A stretch of 64,000 bases of DNA. Origin: Sphingobium sp. Z007 (GTDB taxonomy: Bacteria; Pseudomonadota; Alphaproteobacteria; Sphingomonadales; Sphingomonadaceae). The notes beneath the pieces were generated by a model. The model worked only from the letters and a program-made list of their open reading frames with translations, had not been told where the DNA came from and did not search any database. Below, piece by piece: positions 25,155-34,624 of this stretch. How positions within the stretch are numbered: position 1 is the stretch's first letter; each line of letters begins with the position of its first letter. The stretch covers positions 928,501-992,500 of the forward strand of contig NZ_FBXK01000001.1 of assembly GCF_900013425.1 (NCBI RefSeq), written 5' to 3'. A program made the position numbers and the translations under genes.

Positions 25155-26015
25155 TCAGCCGTGATGGAGATCGGGCTTTTCCTTTGCTGGCGGGCGGCCG
25201 CGCCGTTTCGGCAAGGGCGGTGGGTTGATGGACGGTGCCATGCGCGCATGCTCGGGCAGGAGGTCGGCGTGCTGTCGCATGCGATAGCTGGAGCCCTCGA
25301 TCTGGATGACCACAGCGTGGTGAAGAAGGCGGTCGAGCAGCGCGGTGGCCACCACCGGATCGCCAAAGACATCACCCCATTCGGCGAAGCCGCGGTTGGA
25401 GGTCAGGATCATGGCACCCTTTTCATATCGGGCGTTGACGAGCTGGAAGAAGAGATTGCCGCCCCCGGGCGTGACGGGAAGATACCCGATCTCATCTACG
25501 ACGAGCAGGGAGGATCGGCATAGGAAGCGGATCCTCTCGCGCAGCGTGCCCTCCCGTTCCGCCTTGGTCAGTGAAGCGATCAGATCGGCGAGCGGGATGA
25601 AGTAGACGCTCTTGCCCGCCTTCACGGCCTCGACAGCAAGGGCCGTGGCGATATGGCTTTTCCCGGTACCGGGAGGACCCAACAGATGCACCACCTCGGC
25701 CCGGTTGATGAAGTCCAGGCCAGCGAGCGCCAGGATGCGGTTCCGGTCGAGCGATGGCTGGAAGGAGAAGTCATATCCGTCCAGAGTCTTGATGATCGGC
25801 AGCCTTGCCATGCGCAGGGCCGCCTTGATCCTGCGGTTCTCCCGGAGCGACAGTTCTTCGTGCAGCAATATGTCGATGGCCTCGATGCCATCGATTTTGC
25901 CCTGCTCTATGCCGCGCAGGGTGGCGTCGAGCATCTCCAGGGCGCGTGGCATTTTGAGATGGACCAGGCTGCGGCGGATATTATCGACGCGGGATGCGGC
26001 ACCCCCATGGTTCAT
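25155..26015 (-). CDS. istB: IS21-family helper ATPase IstB (element B)
   Basis: 286-residue AAA+ ATPase with Walker A LLGPPGTGKSHIATAL, Walker B SLLVVDEIGYLP and the C-terminal segment GDPVVATALLDRLLHHAVVIQI. The DPxxAT codons differ from those of the two interrupted istB genes, and this gene is intact. Start overlaps the istA stop by ATGA. Confidence 0.93.
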   Translation of the reverse strand: MNHGGAASRVDNIRRSLVHLKMPRALEMLDATLRGIEQGKIDGIEAIDILLHEELSLRENRRIKAALRMARLPIIKTLDGYDFSFQPSLDRNRILALAGLDFINRAEVVHLLGPPGTGKSHIATALAVEAVKAGKSVYFIPLADLIASLTKAEREGTLRERIRFLCRSSLLVVDEIGYLPVTPGGGNLFFQLVNARYEKGAMILTSNRGFAEWGDVFGDPVVATALLDRLLHHAVVIQIEGSSYRMRQHADLLPEHARMAPSINPPPLPKRRGRPPAKEKPDLHHG

Positions 26016-27274
26016 GGCCGTTCTCCCCGCGCCAGTTGGCTGCCGATCGCCTGATAGATGGCCAGGGAGCGCACAGCGACATGCTCGCCTATACGACCGA
26101 TGGCGATTACCTCTTTGCCATGGATACGGCGCTTGGCGCCGCTGCCGCCTGTCCGATGCGCAGGATCGATCCTGTACTGCCGACGCCCCTCAAGAACCGG
26201 GTGCTCGGCAATGACCTGGCCCAGGTCTACGATCCGGATCTTGTCGGGCAACTGCTGGATTTCGACGACGCGCCGGGTGCGATCGGGAACGCTGTAGTAA
26301 TTGCCGCCGACAGAGACCATCCCATCGTGGCTGACGCGGCGCTCCAGCTTCAGAACGGCGTCAAAGCGACCCGCCGGGAGCAGCTGCAACTCAGGCTGCT
26401 CGGCGGCGAAGGCTTCAGCAATAATCCGCTGCGTCGTCCCGTGGACACGGACATTGGCGACGGTATCGAGCCAGTCGATCAGCTGGACATTGAGATCGTC
26501 CAGATTGCGGAAGCTCCGGCCCAGGAAGAAGTCCTTGCGGATATAGCTGAACGGCCGCTCGACCTTTCCCTTGGTCTTGGCCCGATAGGGACGGCAGGCG
26601 CGTGGCACGAAGCGGTAATGCCCCGCCAGGGCCAGCAATGATCGATTGTAGATGATATGGCCCTGATCATCTTCCCCGGTCACGGCGGTTTTCATGCGAT
26701 CGTAGAGGATCTCGATCGGGACGCCGCCGAGCGCTTCAAAGGCCTGCATATGACAGCGCAACAGAGTTTGGAGATCCTGGTGCATGACGTAGCGCGCAAA
26801 CAGGAAGCGCGAATGTCCCAGCACCAGGCTAAATAGCCAGACGATCCGGCTGACGCCGGGCTCATCGGTAAATTCGACGACGAACCGGGCAAAGTCCACC
26901 TGCGCCTGCACGCCAGGCGGCGTCTCGAACCGAACCTCGAAGGGCTTGGGGCCGTTTTCCGGCCGGATCGCTGCCAGGAACCGCTTTACCGCGGTATAGG
27001 CGCCCATATATCCCAGCTCACGGATTTCCCGCGTCAGGCGCGCCGCCGTCAGATCGGGAAAGGCCGTCACTCGCTCACGCAAAAATTCCAGATAGGGTGC
27101 CAGTTTGTTCGGTCGACCCAGCATGCGAGGGCCGTAAACCGGGGCCTCGATGCCCCGTTCGATATATTTTCGGATGGTCTTGGGATCGCGACCAGTGCGT
27201 CGGGCAATGGCGGATATCGATACGCCCTGCCGATGTAGTTCGAGGATCATCATCAATTCTCCAAGTCGGATCAT
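26012..27274 (-). CDS. istA: IS21-family transposase IstA (element B)
   Basis: 420-residue transposase with an N-terminal helix-turn-helix (QGVSISAIARRTGRDPKTIRKY), integrase core (VDFARFVVEF; E in RAKTKGKVERPFSYIRKDF) and C-terminal GGNYYSVPDRTR domain. Coupled with istB. A perfect 40-bp palindrome lies upstream, between the element end and this gene. Confidence 0.93.
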   Translation of the reverse strand: MIRLGELMMILELHRQGVSISAIARRTGRDPKTIRKYIERGIEAPVYGPRMLGRPNKLAPYLEFLRERVTAFPDLTAARLTREIRELGYMGAYTAVKRFLAAIRPENGPKPFEVRFETPPGVQAQVDFARFVVEFTDEPGVSRIVWLFSLVLGHSRFLFARYVMHQDLQTLLRCHMQAFEALGGVPIEILYDRMKTAVTGEDDQGHIIYNRSLLALAGHYRFVPRACRPYRAKTKGKVERPFSYIRKDFFLGRSFRNLDDLNVQLIDWLDTVANVRVHGTTQRIIAEAFAAEQPELQLLPAGRFDAVLKLERRVSHDGMVSVGGNYYSVPDRTRRVVEIQQLPDKIRIVDLGQVIAEHPVLEGRRQYRIDPAHRTGGSGAKRRIHGKEVIAIGRIGEHVAVRSLAIYQAIGSQLARGERP

Positions 27275-27320
27275 CGGCCCCGTCTCCGCGTCTGCAAAGG
27301 AGATGAGGACAATGTCGGCT

Positions 27321-27360
27321 CATCTCATTCTGCCGGGGCTAGCCCCGGCAGAATGAGATG
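27321..27360. repeat. 40-bp perfect palindrome in IS21 element B leader
   Basis: CATCTCATTCTGCCGGGGCT is followed immediately by its exact reverse complement, so a 20-bp stem without loop can form (a cruciform, or an RNA hairpin). It lies 46 bp upstream of istA and 64 bp inside the element end. A shorter hairpin occupies the same position in element A, suggesting a shared function such as blocking read-through transcription into istA. Confidence 0.85.
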
Positions 27361-28670
27361 AAGGGGCCACCAACTAGGGAATTTTCAAAGCCCACTTTTG
27401 CGGAGAATTGCACGACCGATGACAGCGCGAACAGTGGGAAGTCTGCATCCAGAATGCTCATCCAGCGTATATCAGTTGGGAGACGCATATGGCGATCAGC
27501 GACAAGCTCACGGACAATGTCGGCAACTTCAAAGCCGGGCATCGTGGCATGCCTCGGAAGGGAAAGGCGCTGCTGCAGGGTATAGCGATGTGTGGCAGTT
27601 GCGGACGGCGCATGGCACTCAACTACTCTGGCCCTGACAGCAACCATCCGGTATATCGGTGCCGTTCCGAACGAGCGACCTGCGTCGGTCAATATTGCCA
27701 AGAGGTGCGTGCGCCGCGGGTTGAGGCTGAGGTCGAACGGCAGTTCCTTGCAGCGCTCACCCCTGACCAACTCGCCATCGCGTTGGCCGCGCTCGACGCC
27801 ATCGACGCGGACGTCCATGGACTCGAACGGCAATGGACACTCAAGCGCGAACGCGCCGAATATGAATGCGAGCGTGCCCGGCGCCAATATGACGCGGTCG
27901 AGCCGGAAAACCGCCTCGTTGCCCGTTCCTCGAAAGCATCTGGGAAAGCAAGCTGCGTGAGGTCGAAAAGGTCGAGCAGGACTATCGGCGGTGGAAGACG
28001 GAGCAAACCGTTGCGTTGAATGCCGACGATCGCGCCCGTATCGCAGCGTTCGGCATCGACCTGCCTGATCTTTGGGAAAGAATCGAGAACAGCGAACGCA
28101 AGGCGATGCTCCGCCTCGTGATCGACAAGGTCATTCTAGATCAGCGGCGGGCGAAAGGCATGGTGTGGATCCGCATCATCTGGCAGACGGGCGCAGCGAC
28201 CGAACACTGGGTCATGCGGCGCACTCAATCCTATGCTGAAGCTGCTCATGCCGACGTGCTAGAACAGCGGATCCGAGAGCTCAACGCCGCTGGCATGATG
28301 GACGCCGAGGTCGCTACCGCGCTCAACACAGAGGGTCTGCGGAACAGCCTGGACGGGCTGTTCGACCACAACACGGTGCACCTGTTGCGCCAGCGCTGGA
28401 ATATCCCCACCGTAAAGATCAACGGCGTCGAGCACAATCCGCCCCGTTGGCCGGATGGCAGCTACTCGATCCAAGGTGCCGCGACCGCGCTCGGCGTCAC
28501 TGAGCAGACGGTGTTCAAATGGCTGAAACGCGGTAAGCTTCAGGGCCGGCAACTAAAGAAGGGACAGCCGTGGCAGGTGGACCTGACCCTCCAGCAAATA
28601 AAGGCGCTCACAGCGCCAAATTACAGTATGACCCCTTCCAGGAAAGCAGCATCATGAAACGTTCGGCGAT

Positions 28671-28780
28671 CCCGCCATGACTGTCGCCGACGCCATCCTC
28701 GATCGTCTGGTTCACAATGCACATCGCCTTGACCTCGATGGCGACAGCAAGCGGCGCTCAAAAGGCAATCGGCCCGCTTG
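28671..28780 (+). pseudogene. istB 3' remnant next to recombinase element copy 1
   Basis: Reads DPAMTVADAILDRLVHNAHR followed by LDLDGDSKRRSKGNRPA and a stop, the C-terminus of an IstB protein of a different branch from the N-terminal part at 23112. It belongs by position in the inversion model to the istB whose N-terminal part is at 59605-60279. Confidence 0.7.
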
Positions 28781-29169
28781 ACGTAGGCTTCAAACGAAAC
28801 AACAACGATCGCTGCCGAAGGCCCCGTTCCGGGGGCGGCAATATCCCGGATTAAGGGGCGCGATCATCTCGGAAACGAGGGGCGGCTTCGTCGGAATCAG
28901 CATTCCGTACCAAAAATCCGTTTGTTTAAATTTTAAAAATATCGATTTTAACATAAAACTCTGATACTAATAGCCCATTATATCGCTTATTGTTAGGAAT
29001 TTGTAAACCCGACTTTTAGAGTATCTGTGATAGTCAAGCATAATATTAAGCCAGAAGCGATTTGGTTTGAAAAAGGCATTGGGGTGGCAATTTTCTCTCG
29101 CACAACTGCTTTGATAGCGATTTTAGCCCGTTTTCCTGCAACGATTATTTGCTGATATTTGGCTTTGAT
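28781..29169. other. Gene-free, AT-rich stretch
   Basis: No convincing gene. The first ~100 bp may be the outer end of the IS21 element whose istB remnant precedes it. From about 28915 the DNA is strikingly AT-rich (TTTAAATTTTAAAAATATCG), unlike the rest of the window, and marks the edge of the second catabolic block. Confidence 0.5.
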
Positions 29170-29937
29170 TTAGTGCCGTATTGTCAAGCTTTGTGAAACG
29201 ACACCGATTGGCCCGTCCTGATCGTGAACTATACTATGAGTTAAGCCGATACCGCTTGGACCAAAGGAGACCGTGGTGTCCAAGCCCAACCATAATCCTC
29301 GAAGCTTGCGAATAAAGTGAACAGTCAAGTCGATATTGGGAAATGCGATCTCGTTGACGTCCTCCCTCGCTGCGAGTCCATTAGCTATGTCGATAATTCC
29401 TAAGGCCCTGGCTGTTGGACTTACGCTCTCGCCCGCAACAAGTGGCACTTCAGAACGGATCCACGAAACGGCGCGGCCTACTCCGAGCAATGACCGGCGA
29501 ACCTCGATAGATCGGACAAATCCGCCCCGCCACAATGTCTCTGGCTTCCACAAGGCTAAGGTCTCGGGGGTTGGGATAGCCAACACCGGTGTTCCAGAAA
29601 TGGCGGACGTATCCGGCGTTTGAAGAAGCCACGCCCGTGCGATCACAATGGCTCGCGCGGCGTGGCTTAGACGCGCTTCGACCAGCTCGATGGTCCGTCC
29701 TGGCCTGATCACCGACACGTCAATTTCGAATTCATCGATCGGCAGAGTGCCGAGGATGTCGTAGGAAACGCGAGCCATCGTCAGTATGCTGTCACGACGA
29801 ACTGCATGGTCAAGTTCAATAGCATGAGCGAGCAAACCCAATGCGGGTGCTACATGCTGCTCACGGACGTTCCAGGCGCCACTGACAAGGTCTGTTGGGC
29901 GGAATCGCTTTGCATCAAGGCGTTTAAAAAAAGACAT
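29170..29937 (-). CDS. Acyl-CoA thioesterase family protein (double hot-dog)
   Basis: 255-residue protein resembling TesB/4HBT_3-type thioesterases: N-terminal RPTDLVSGAWNVREQHVAPALGL, central VIRPGRTIELVEARLSHAAR and C-terminal GIGLTHSIVHDQDGPIGVVSQSL. These hydrolyse acyl-CoA esters and may rescue CoA from dead-end intermediates. It is transcribed away from the glutaryl-CoA dehydrogenase gene, with the 29.94-30.21 kb gap as a shared promoter region. Confidence 0.75.
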   Translation of the reverse strand: MSFFKRLDAKRFRPTDLVSGAWNVREQHVAPALGLLAHAIELDHAVRRDSILTMARVSYDILGTLPIDEFEIDVSVIRPGRTIELVEARLSHAARAIVIARAWLLQTPDTSAISGTPVLAIPTPETLALWKPETLWRGGFVRSIEVRRSLLGVGRAVSWIRSEVPLVAGESVSPTARALGIIDIANGLAAREDVNEIAFPNIDLTVHFIRKLRGLWLGLDTTVSFGPSGIGLTHSIVHDQDGPIGVVSQSLTIRH

Positions 29938-30113
29938 GGTCGCGCTGTAGCGACCGGTCGGGTCGCGTCAAACATTTGATCGTCAAAGCACTCTGCTCGA
30001 CAATCGGCTCCATCAGCGCAACAATGCCAGTTTGTTCAGCCTGATGGGAACAGTGCCACTGAAGCCGAAAAATAATTCATATGCCGCTTTCAAAAAAACT
30101 TTGATATGGTCGA

Positions 30114-30127
30114 CCAAATGCATTTGG
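30114..30127. promoter_or_regulatory. Palindromic operator candidate upstream of gcdH-like gene
   Basis: CCAAATGCATTTGG is a perfect 14-bp palindrome, 82 bp before the glutaryl-CoA dehydrogenase start, in the 272-bp gap between two divergent genes. Suits a dimeric repressor. Confidence 0.4.
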
Positions 30128-30209
30128 AATTGTCTCTGGAGGAGTGCTTCGATAGGGCAGTTTCGGGCCAAGCTTCTATTCTAATGAGCAATAAAATAAA
30201 GGTCCGGAA

Positions 30210-31412
30210 ATGAGCGAACCTGAGCTACAAGTACACGGGAGCTTTCAATGGATTGATCCCTTTCTTATTGACGACCAGCTCACCAGTGACGAACGCATGA
30301 TCCGTGATGCTGCGCGGAGCTACGCGCAAGAGCGGCTACAACCGCGTGTCATTGACGCGTTCCGAGAGGAGCGGACGGACCTTGCGATTTTCAGCGAGAT
30401 GGGGGAGCTTGGACTGCTTGGTCCCACGGTTCCGCCCGAGTATGGCGGCGCAGGAGTCGGTTATGTCGCCTACGGGTTAATTGCACGCGAGGTGGAGCGC
30501 GTCGACTCGGGGTATCGCTCGATGATGTCGGTGCAATCGTCGCTTGTGATGCACCCGATCTTTGCCTATGGCTCGGAAGAACAGAAGCGCGGATTTCTGC
30601 CGAAACTCGCGTCGGGAGAATGGATAGGCTGCTTCGGGTTGACAGAGCCCCAAGCCGGATCTGACCCCAGCGGCATGACTACCAGCGCGACAAAGATCGA
30701 GGGCGGCTACCGGATCAACGGTGCGAAGACCTGGATATCCAACGCGCCGATCGCTGACGTATTCGTAATCTGGGCGAAGTCCGATGCGCACGGTGGCAAT
30801 ATCCGCGGCTTCGTCCTGGAGAAGGGAACGAAAGGACTGTCGGCGCCCAAGATCGGTGGCAAGCTGTCGCTTCGCGCCTCTATTACTGGGGAGGTCATCA
30901 TGAACGAGGTCGAGGTCGGCGAGGAAGCGCTGTTACCGCATGTCGAGGGCCTCGGCGGGCCGTTTGGCTGCCTGAACCGAGCTCGTTATGGCATTAGCTG
31001 GGGTGTGTTGGGCGCAGCTGAGTTCTGCTGGCATGCCGCGCGCCAATATGGCCTGGACCGCAAGCAATTTGGGCGGCCGCTCGCGCAGACCCAGCTGTTT
31101 CAGAAGAAGCTTGCCGACATGCAGACCGAAATTGCGCTGGGACTGCAGGCCTCGTTGCGTGTCGGTCGCCTTTTCGACGAGGGGCGGATGGAGCCCGAGA
31201 TGATTTCTATCTTGAAGCGCAACAATTGCGGGAAGGCGCTCGACATCGCCCGCCAATCCCGCGACATGCATGGCGGCAACGGTATTTCAGAGGATTATCA
31301 GGTTATACGCCACATGATGAACCTGGAGACGGTTAATACCTATGAGGGTACGCATGATGTCCATGCGCTGATTCTGGGACGCGCTCAGACGGGTCTGCAG
31401 GCCTTTTTCTGA
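30210..31412 (+). CDS. gcdH: Glutaryl-CoA dehydrogenase
   Basis: Acyl-CoA dehydrogenase that oxidises and decarboxylates glutaryl-CoA to crotonyl-CoA. The glutaryl-specific features [16 protein letters not shown] and C-terminal [19 protein letters not shown] (catalytic E379) are clear; N-terminal [19 protein letters not shown] also matches the family. 400 residues, full length. Glutaryl-CoA is the end product of beta-oxidation of odd-chain dicarboxylates such as pimelate, formed when alicyclic or fused-ring compounds are opened, which ties this gene to the hydrolase/hydratase/aldolase genes at 38-40 kb. Preceded by a palindromic site. Confidence 0.93.
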   Translation: MSEPELQVHGSFQWIDPFLIDDQLTSDERMIRDAARSYAQERLQPRVIDAFREERTDLAIFSEMGELGLLGPTVPPEYGGAGVGYVAYGLIAREVERVDSGYRSMMSVQSSLVMHPIFAYGSEEQKRGFLPKLASGEWIGCFGLTEPQAGSDPSGMTTSATKIEGGYRINGAKTWISNAPIADVFVIWAKSDAHGGNIRGFVLEKGTKGLSAPKIGGKLSLRASITGEVIMNEVEVGEEALLPHVEGLGGPFGCLNRARYGISWGVLGAAEFCWHAARQYGLDRKQFGRPLAQTQLFQKKLADMQTEIALGLQASLRVGRLFDEGRMEPEMISILKRNNCGKALDIARQSRDMHGGNGISEDYQVIRHMMNLETVNTYEGTHDVHALILGRAQTGLQAFF

Positions 31413-31510
31413 GGGTTCGCCGCTGGGTGGAGTTCAAGCTCGGAGCGGGGCACCGCGTTAAATCGGTTCTTCCGGTTTGACCGGGATGGCCGCGGCCACG
31501 TAAACAATGA

Positions 31511-33400
31511 TCAGGCGCCATTCACTCGCAAGGCGATGGCCTGGGGTATATCGGCGTCGTCTATTGTCGGCGGCAGAGTGAAAGGTTCCTGATCGACGAT
31601 CCTCCGCAAAAGGTTCCGGAGAATCTTGCCAGAGCGCGTCTTTGGCAATTGGTCGACAACGTAAACGGTTTTCAGTGCCGCCACGGCACCCAACTCGGCG
31701 CGAACAGCGTCGATCGCGAGCTTGGAAATTATCCCATCATCGGCCGAACCTCTGCGCGTGGTTACGAATGCAACAGGAACCATGCCTTTGACAGGATCTT
31801 TCGCGCCGACCAACGCGCACTCGGCAACATCAGGGAGTCGCGCCACAATCTCCTCCATCTGTCCGGTAGAAAGGCGATGGCCCGCGACATTGATGACGTC
31901 ATCGGTACGTCCCATGATGTGGAGAAAGCCGGCGTCGTCGCGATAGCCGGAATCACCGGTTTCGTAGAAGCCGGGGAAACTGGCGAAGTTTTTGGCAAAT
32001 CCGGCCGGGTTGTTCCACAATGTACGGAAGGCACCAGGCGGAAGGGGCGCGCGAATAACAACATTGCCATTTTCGCCATCGTCCACTGGACTGCCATAGT
32101 CATCGAGGATAGCAAATTCATATCCGGGCACCGCATGTCCAGCGCTGCCCGGTTTACGACGCAAGTCGCCTATGGCAAAACACGATGCAATGGCCGGCCA
32201 TCCCAATTCGGTCTGCCACCAGTGATCAATGACCGGCAATCCACTTGCTCGTTCGAGCCAGGCGATGGTCGCGGGGTCAGCACGTTCGCCGCCAAGGAAG
32301 ATCACACGGCAATCACCGGTGCCGATGTCCTTCAGGAATTTCGCTTCAGGGTCTTCCTTGCGAATCGCCCGAATGGCAGTGGGCGCGGTGAAAAAAGCCT
32401 TGGCCTTGTTGCGCACGATCGTCCGCCAAAAGGTGCCGGCATCGGGCGTTCCGACCGGCTTTCCCTCGAACAGGATGGCTGTCCCGCCAACCAACAGCGG
32501 GCCATAGACGATATAGCTGTGGCCCACGACCCAGCCGACGTCGGATGCAGCCCAGAAGGCGTCGCCCGGGCCAATTCCATAGACATTTGCCAAGGACCAT
32601 GAGAGCGCCACCGCGTTGCCGCCGTTTTCTCTTACGACACCCTTAGGCGTTCCTGTCGTCCCCGACGTGTAGAGGATATAAAGCGGATCGGTCGCGCCTA
32701 CCGGCGCGCAGGCAGGCTGAGGTTCACCGGCGGTGCGGCTGCGCAATTCCTGCCAGTCGATATCGTGGGCATGATCAAGATCGGCAGCCAGCCGGTCGCG
32801 CTGCAGAAGGACGACATGCTGGATACCCTGCAACGAAAGAGCAACAGCCTCATCGACCAGTGGCTTGTAGGCGATCGCCCGTGTGCCCTCTATCCCGCAC
32901 GAAGCGGTCAGGATAAGCTTCGGTTTGGCGTCGTCGATACGCTTGGCCAACTCCGGCGCGGCGAATCCGCCGAACACCACGGAATGGATCGCCCCGAGAC
33001 GCGCGCAGGCCAGCATCGCGAATGCCGTCTCAGGTATCATCGGCATGAAGATGACGACGCGATCGCCCTTGGTCACACCCAGCGCGGCTAGCATCGCTGC
33101 CACCCGCCCGGTTTCGTACAAAAGTTGCGAATAGGTGAAGGATCGTAGTGCGCCGGTGACTGGGCTGTCATAGGTCAGCGCTACCGCATCGCCACGACCA
33201 GCGTCGACATGCCTGTCTAGACAATTATGACAAGTGTTGAGGATCCCGTCGGAAAACCAACCCTTCTGTTCATCGTAAACAAGCCGGGGCTTAACGAACC
33301 AGTCGATCGCGCGCGCGGCCTCCGCCCAAAAACCCACCGGGTCTTCGGAGGCCCGACGATAAATATCACTATACTCCAGATTGCCTCGTCCGACCGTCAT
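31511..33400 (-). CDS. prpE: Propionyl-CoA synthetase
   Basis: AMP-forming acyl-CoA synthetase of 629 residues, closest to PrpE. Motifs: YTSGTTGTPKGVVR (P-loop), DHWWQTELGWP, YETGDSGYRDDAGFLHIMGR and the C-terminal catalytic Lys in TRSGKILRNLL. It makes propionyl-CoA from propionate and ATP. Converges with the glutaryl-CoA dehydrogenase gene; 22 bp after the EamA transporter gene on the same strand, so the two may be one operon. Propionate release from a side chain would explain its presence. Confidence 0.9.
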   Translation of the reverse strand: MTVGRGNLEYSDIYRRASEDPVGFWAEAARAIDWFVKPRLVYDEQKGWFSDGILNTCHNCLDRHVDAGRGDAVALTYDSPVTGALRSFTYSQLLYETGRVAAMLAALGVTKGDRVVIFMPMIPETAFAMLACARLGAIHSVVFGGFAAPELAKRIDDAKPKLILTASCGIEGTRAIAYKPLVDEAVALSLQGIQHVVLLQRDRLAADLDHAHDIDWQELRSRTAGEPQPACAPVGATDPLYILYTSGTTGTPKGVVRENGGNAVALSWSLANVYGIGPGDAFWAASDVGWVVGHSYIVYGPLLVGGTAILFEGKPVGTPDAGTFWRTIVRNKAKAFFTAPTAIRAIRKEDPEAKFLKDIGTGDCRVIFLGGERADPATIAWLERASGLPVIDHWWQTELGWPAIASCFAIGDLRRKPGSAGHAVPGYEFAILDDYGSPVDDGENGNVVIRAPLPPGAFRTLWNNPAGFAKNFASFPGFYETGDSGYRDDAGFLHIMGRTDDVINVAGHRLSTGQMEEIVARLPDVAECALVGAKDPVKGMVPVAFVTTRRGSADDGIISKLAIDAVRAELGAVAALKTVYVVDQLPKTRSGKILRNLLRRIVDQEPFTLPPTIDDADIPQAIALRVNGA

Positions 33401-33422
33401 ATCTAGTACTTTCTTGGTCTGA

Positions 33423-34367
33423 TCACGCGTTGGCTCTGGGGCGGTACCCGCGTGAAACGGCGATCGCGCCGATGATTAGAAGGGCACCAATGAAATGATA
33501 GGATGCAATGCCTTCGCCAAGAAGCAGCATCGCAAGGCCCACACCCAAGACTGGCGGGAGGTTCATGTAGGCCCCGGCACGAACGGATCCGATCAGCGTC
33601 ACCGAACGGTTAAAAAGAGCGTAAGCAACGAGCGAAGGGAAAACTCCGACATACAGTATGGCCGCCGCCAGTTTCATTGGCGGCATCGACAGGCCATTTC
33701 TGGCCAGCGTGGAGATGTAGGGAAGTGCCAGCGAGCCGGCGCCGATCGCGAACAGCGCCGCTAGCAATGAGAGGTGGTGTACAGCCGGAACCTTGCGAAG
33801 GAAGGTGGCATAAGCCGAATAGAGAAATACCCCTGCCACGGAAAGCAAGTCCCCGCGATTGACCGAGATGCCCCCTACTAGATTGAAGGGATGACCCTTG
33901 GTCACGATCCACATGATCCCCGCGAACGACATCGCAGCGCTTAAAGCGAGGAGGGGTAGCAGCCGCTCCCCAAACAGCACCGTCGGCATCAAAAGGATCA
34001 TGATCGGCATGATCGATTGCAACAGCAGGTTGTTTGTAGCGGTAGTGTATTGCAGGCCGCTGTAGACGATGTAGGCAAACAGCCCGACACCGAAAAAACC
34101 GAGCAGCGTGACAAGGAGCCAGGAAGCACGCAGCGTTTGGACGTCAACCTTGAGATGACGCCAGGCGAAGGGTAGCACGCACAAAAAAGCGACCATCCAC
34201 CGCCAGAATGCGAGTGACAAAGGAGACGCAAGGTCGCGCACCGCCCGCCCAATAATGGGGTTCATAGCCCAGCAGACGGACGCGACGCAAAGGAGCAAAG
34301 TCGGGGAGTTCCACATTGCTGGCGCCGAGCACCGGATAAAGGAGACGTATCGCGCAAAAGCACTCAT
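33423..34367 (-). CDS. EamA/DMT-superfamily transporter
   Basis: 314-residue membrane protein with about ten hydrophobic segments arranged as two EamA repeats (WRWMVAFLCVLPFAW; LLQSIMPIMILLMPTVLFGERL; second half NLPPVLGVGLAMLLLGE). The start has AAGGAGAT 5-6 bases upstream. DMT members export small metabolites; substrate unknown. Divergent from the LLM monooxygenase gene, with the motif at 34415 between them. Confidence 0.85.
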   Translation of the reverse strand: MSAFARYVSFIRCSAPAMWNSPTLLLCVASVCWAMNPIIGRAVRDLASPLSLAFWRWMVAFLCVLPFAWRHLKVDVQTLRASWLLVTLLGFFGVGLFAYIVYSGLQYTTATNNLLLQSIMPIMILLMPTVLFGERLLPLLALSAAMSFAGIMWIVTKGHPFNLVGGISVNRGDLLSVAGVFLYSAYATFLRKVPAVHHLSLLAALFAIGAGSLALPYISTLARNGLSMPPMKLAAAILYVGVFPSLVAYALFNRSVTLIGSVRAGAYMNLPPVLGVGLAMLLLGEGIASYHFIGALLIIGAIAVSRGYRPRANA

Positions 34368-34414
34368 GTCCTATCTCCTTGCTGAGCTATAGCATCTTGC
34401 AATTGCATTTTATT

Positions 34415-34436
34415 TTGCATATTGTACATCGCGTTT
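34415..34436. promoter_or_regulatory. Shared promoter motif, site 2
   Basis: TTGCATATTGTACAT followed by CGCGTTT. It lies between two divergent genes (exporter and LLM monooxygenase). Twenty-one of 22 bases equal the site at 42917 before the TonB receptor, and the first half equals the palindrome at 4601. Confidence 0.55.
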
Positions 34437-34624
34437 CCCATATGATTTTGGGACGCCGCTGTCAACCAAGTGCGGATCCCAGTTTGGATCCGGACCGCAT
34501 AAATCAGGGAAACGGCGTAAGATCTGTCGCCTTGGAAGCATCTCGATCATTTGTACCGTTGTGACGGTCACGCCGAGCGCGCAGATCATCGGCGCACCTA
34601 CCAGCGGGTTACAGGAAATTGAAC

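Larger units (their letters stand above)
25078..27424 (-). mobile_element. Complete IS21-family element B
   Basis: Ends TGTCAACGGGCG (left) and, inward from the right, TGTCATCGGTCG; both continue into the shared stretch TCCGCAAAAGTGGGC and AAAATTCCCTAGTT. Flanked by the 5-bp target duplication GCGCG (25073-25077 and 27425-27429) inside the serine recombinase gene. Contains intact istA and istB on the minus strand. Youngest insertion of the left cluster. Confidence 0.93.
24204..28657 (+). pseudogene. Serine recombinase (copy 1), split by IS21 element B
   Basis: N-terminal part 24204-25077 holds the resolvase catalytic domain (YVYVRQSSVGQ with the nucleophile Ser, DDDLGKSG, SRLARNNSDW) and the start of the recombinase domain. 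IS21 element B (25078-27424) with target duplication GCGCG cuts it after TRAVPR. The remainder resumes at 27425 (EQWEVCIQNAHPAYISWE, zinc ribbon CGSCGRRMAL) and carries the same -1 frameshift near 27930 as copy 2, after which the C-terminal part is encoded by 28016-28657 (TTG start). This copy cannot make a normal recombinase. Confidence 0.85.
23766..28689 (+). mobile_element. Serine-recombinase element, copy 1 (interrupted by IS21 element B)
   Basis: Shared block with 57051-59622 in inverted orientation. After subtraction of IS21 element B and one 5-bp target duplication both blocks are exactly 2572 bp, and the encoded proteins are the same. Both copies lie inside an istB gene at the codons for Asp-Pro (GACCCAACCAT on the left, GATCCCGCCATGAC on the right), so the outermost bases of the block are istB sequence. 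Gene content: DUF5372-like protein and a serine recombinase. No terminal inverted repeats are seen, as expected for serine integrases. Confidence 0.85.

Noticed and set aside
27915..27975. Canonical slippery heptamer for programmed -1 frameshifting in the recombinase
   Set aside because: No X XXY YYZ sequence in the required phase was found in the overlap; short A runs are present but not convincing.
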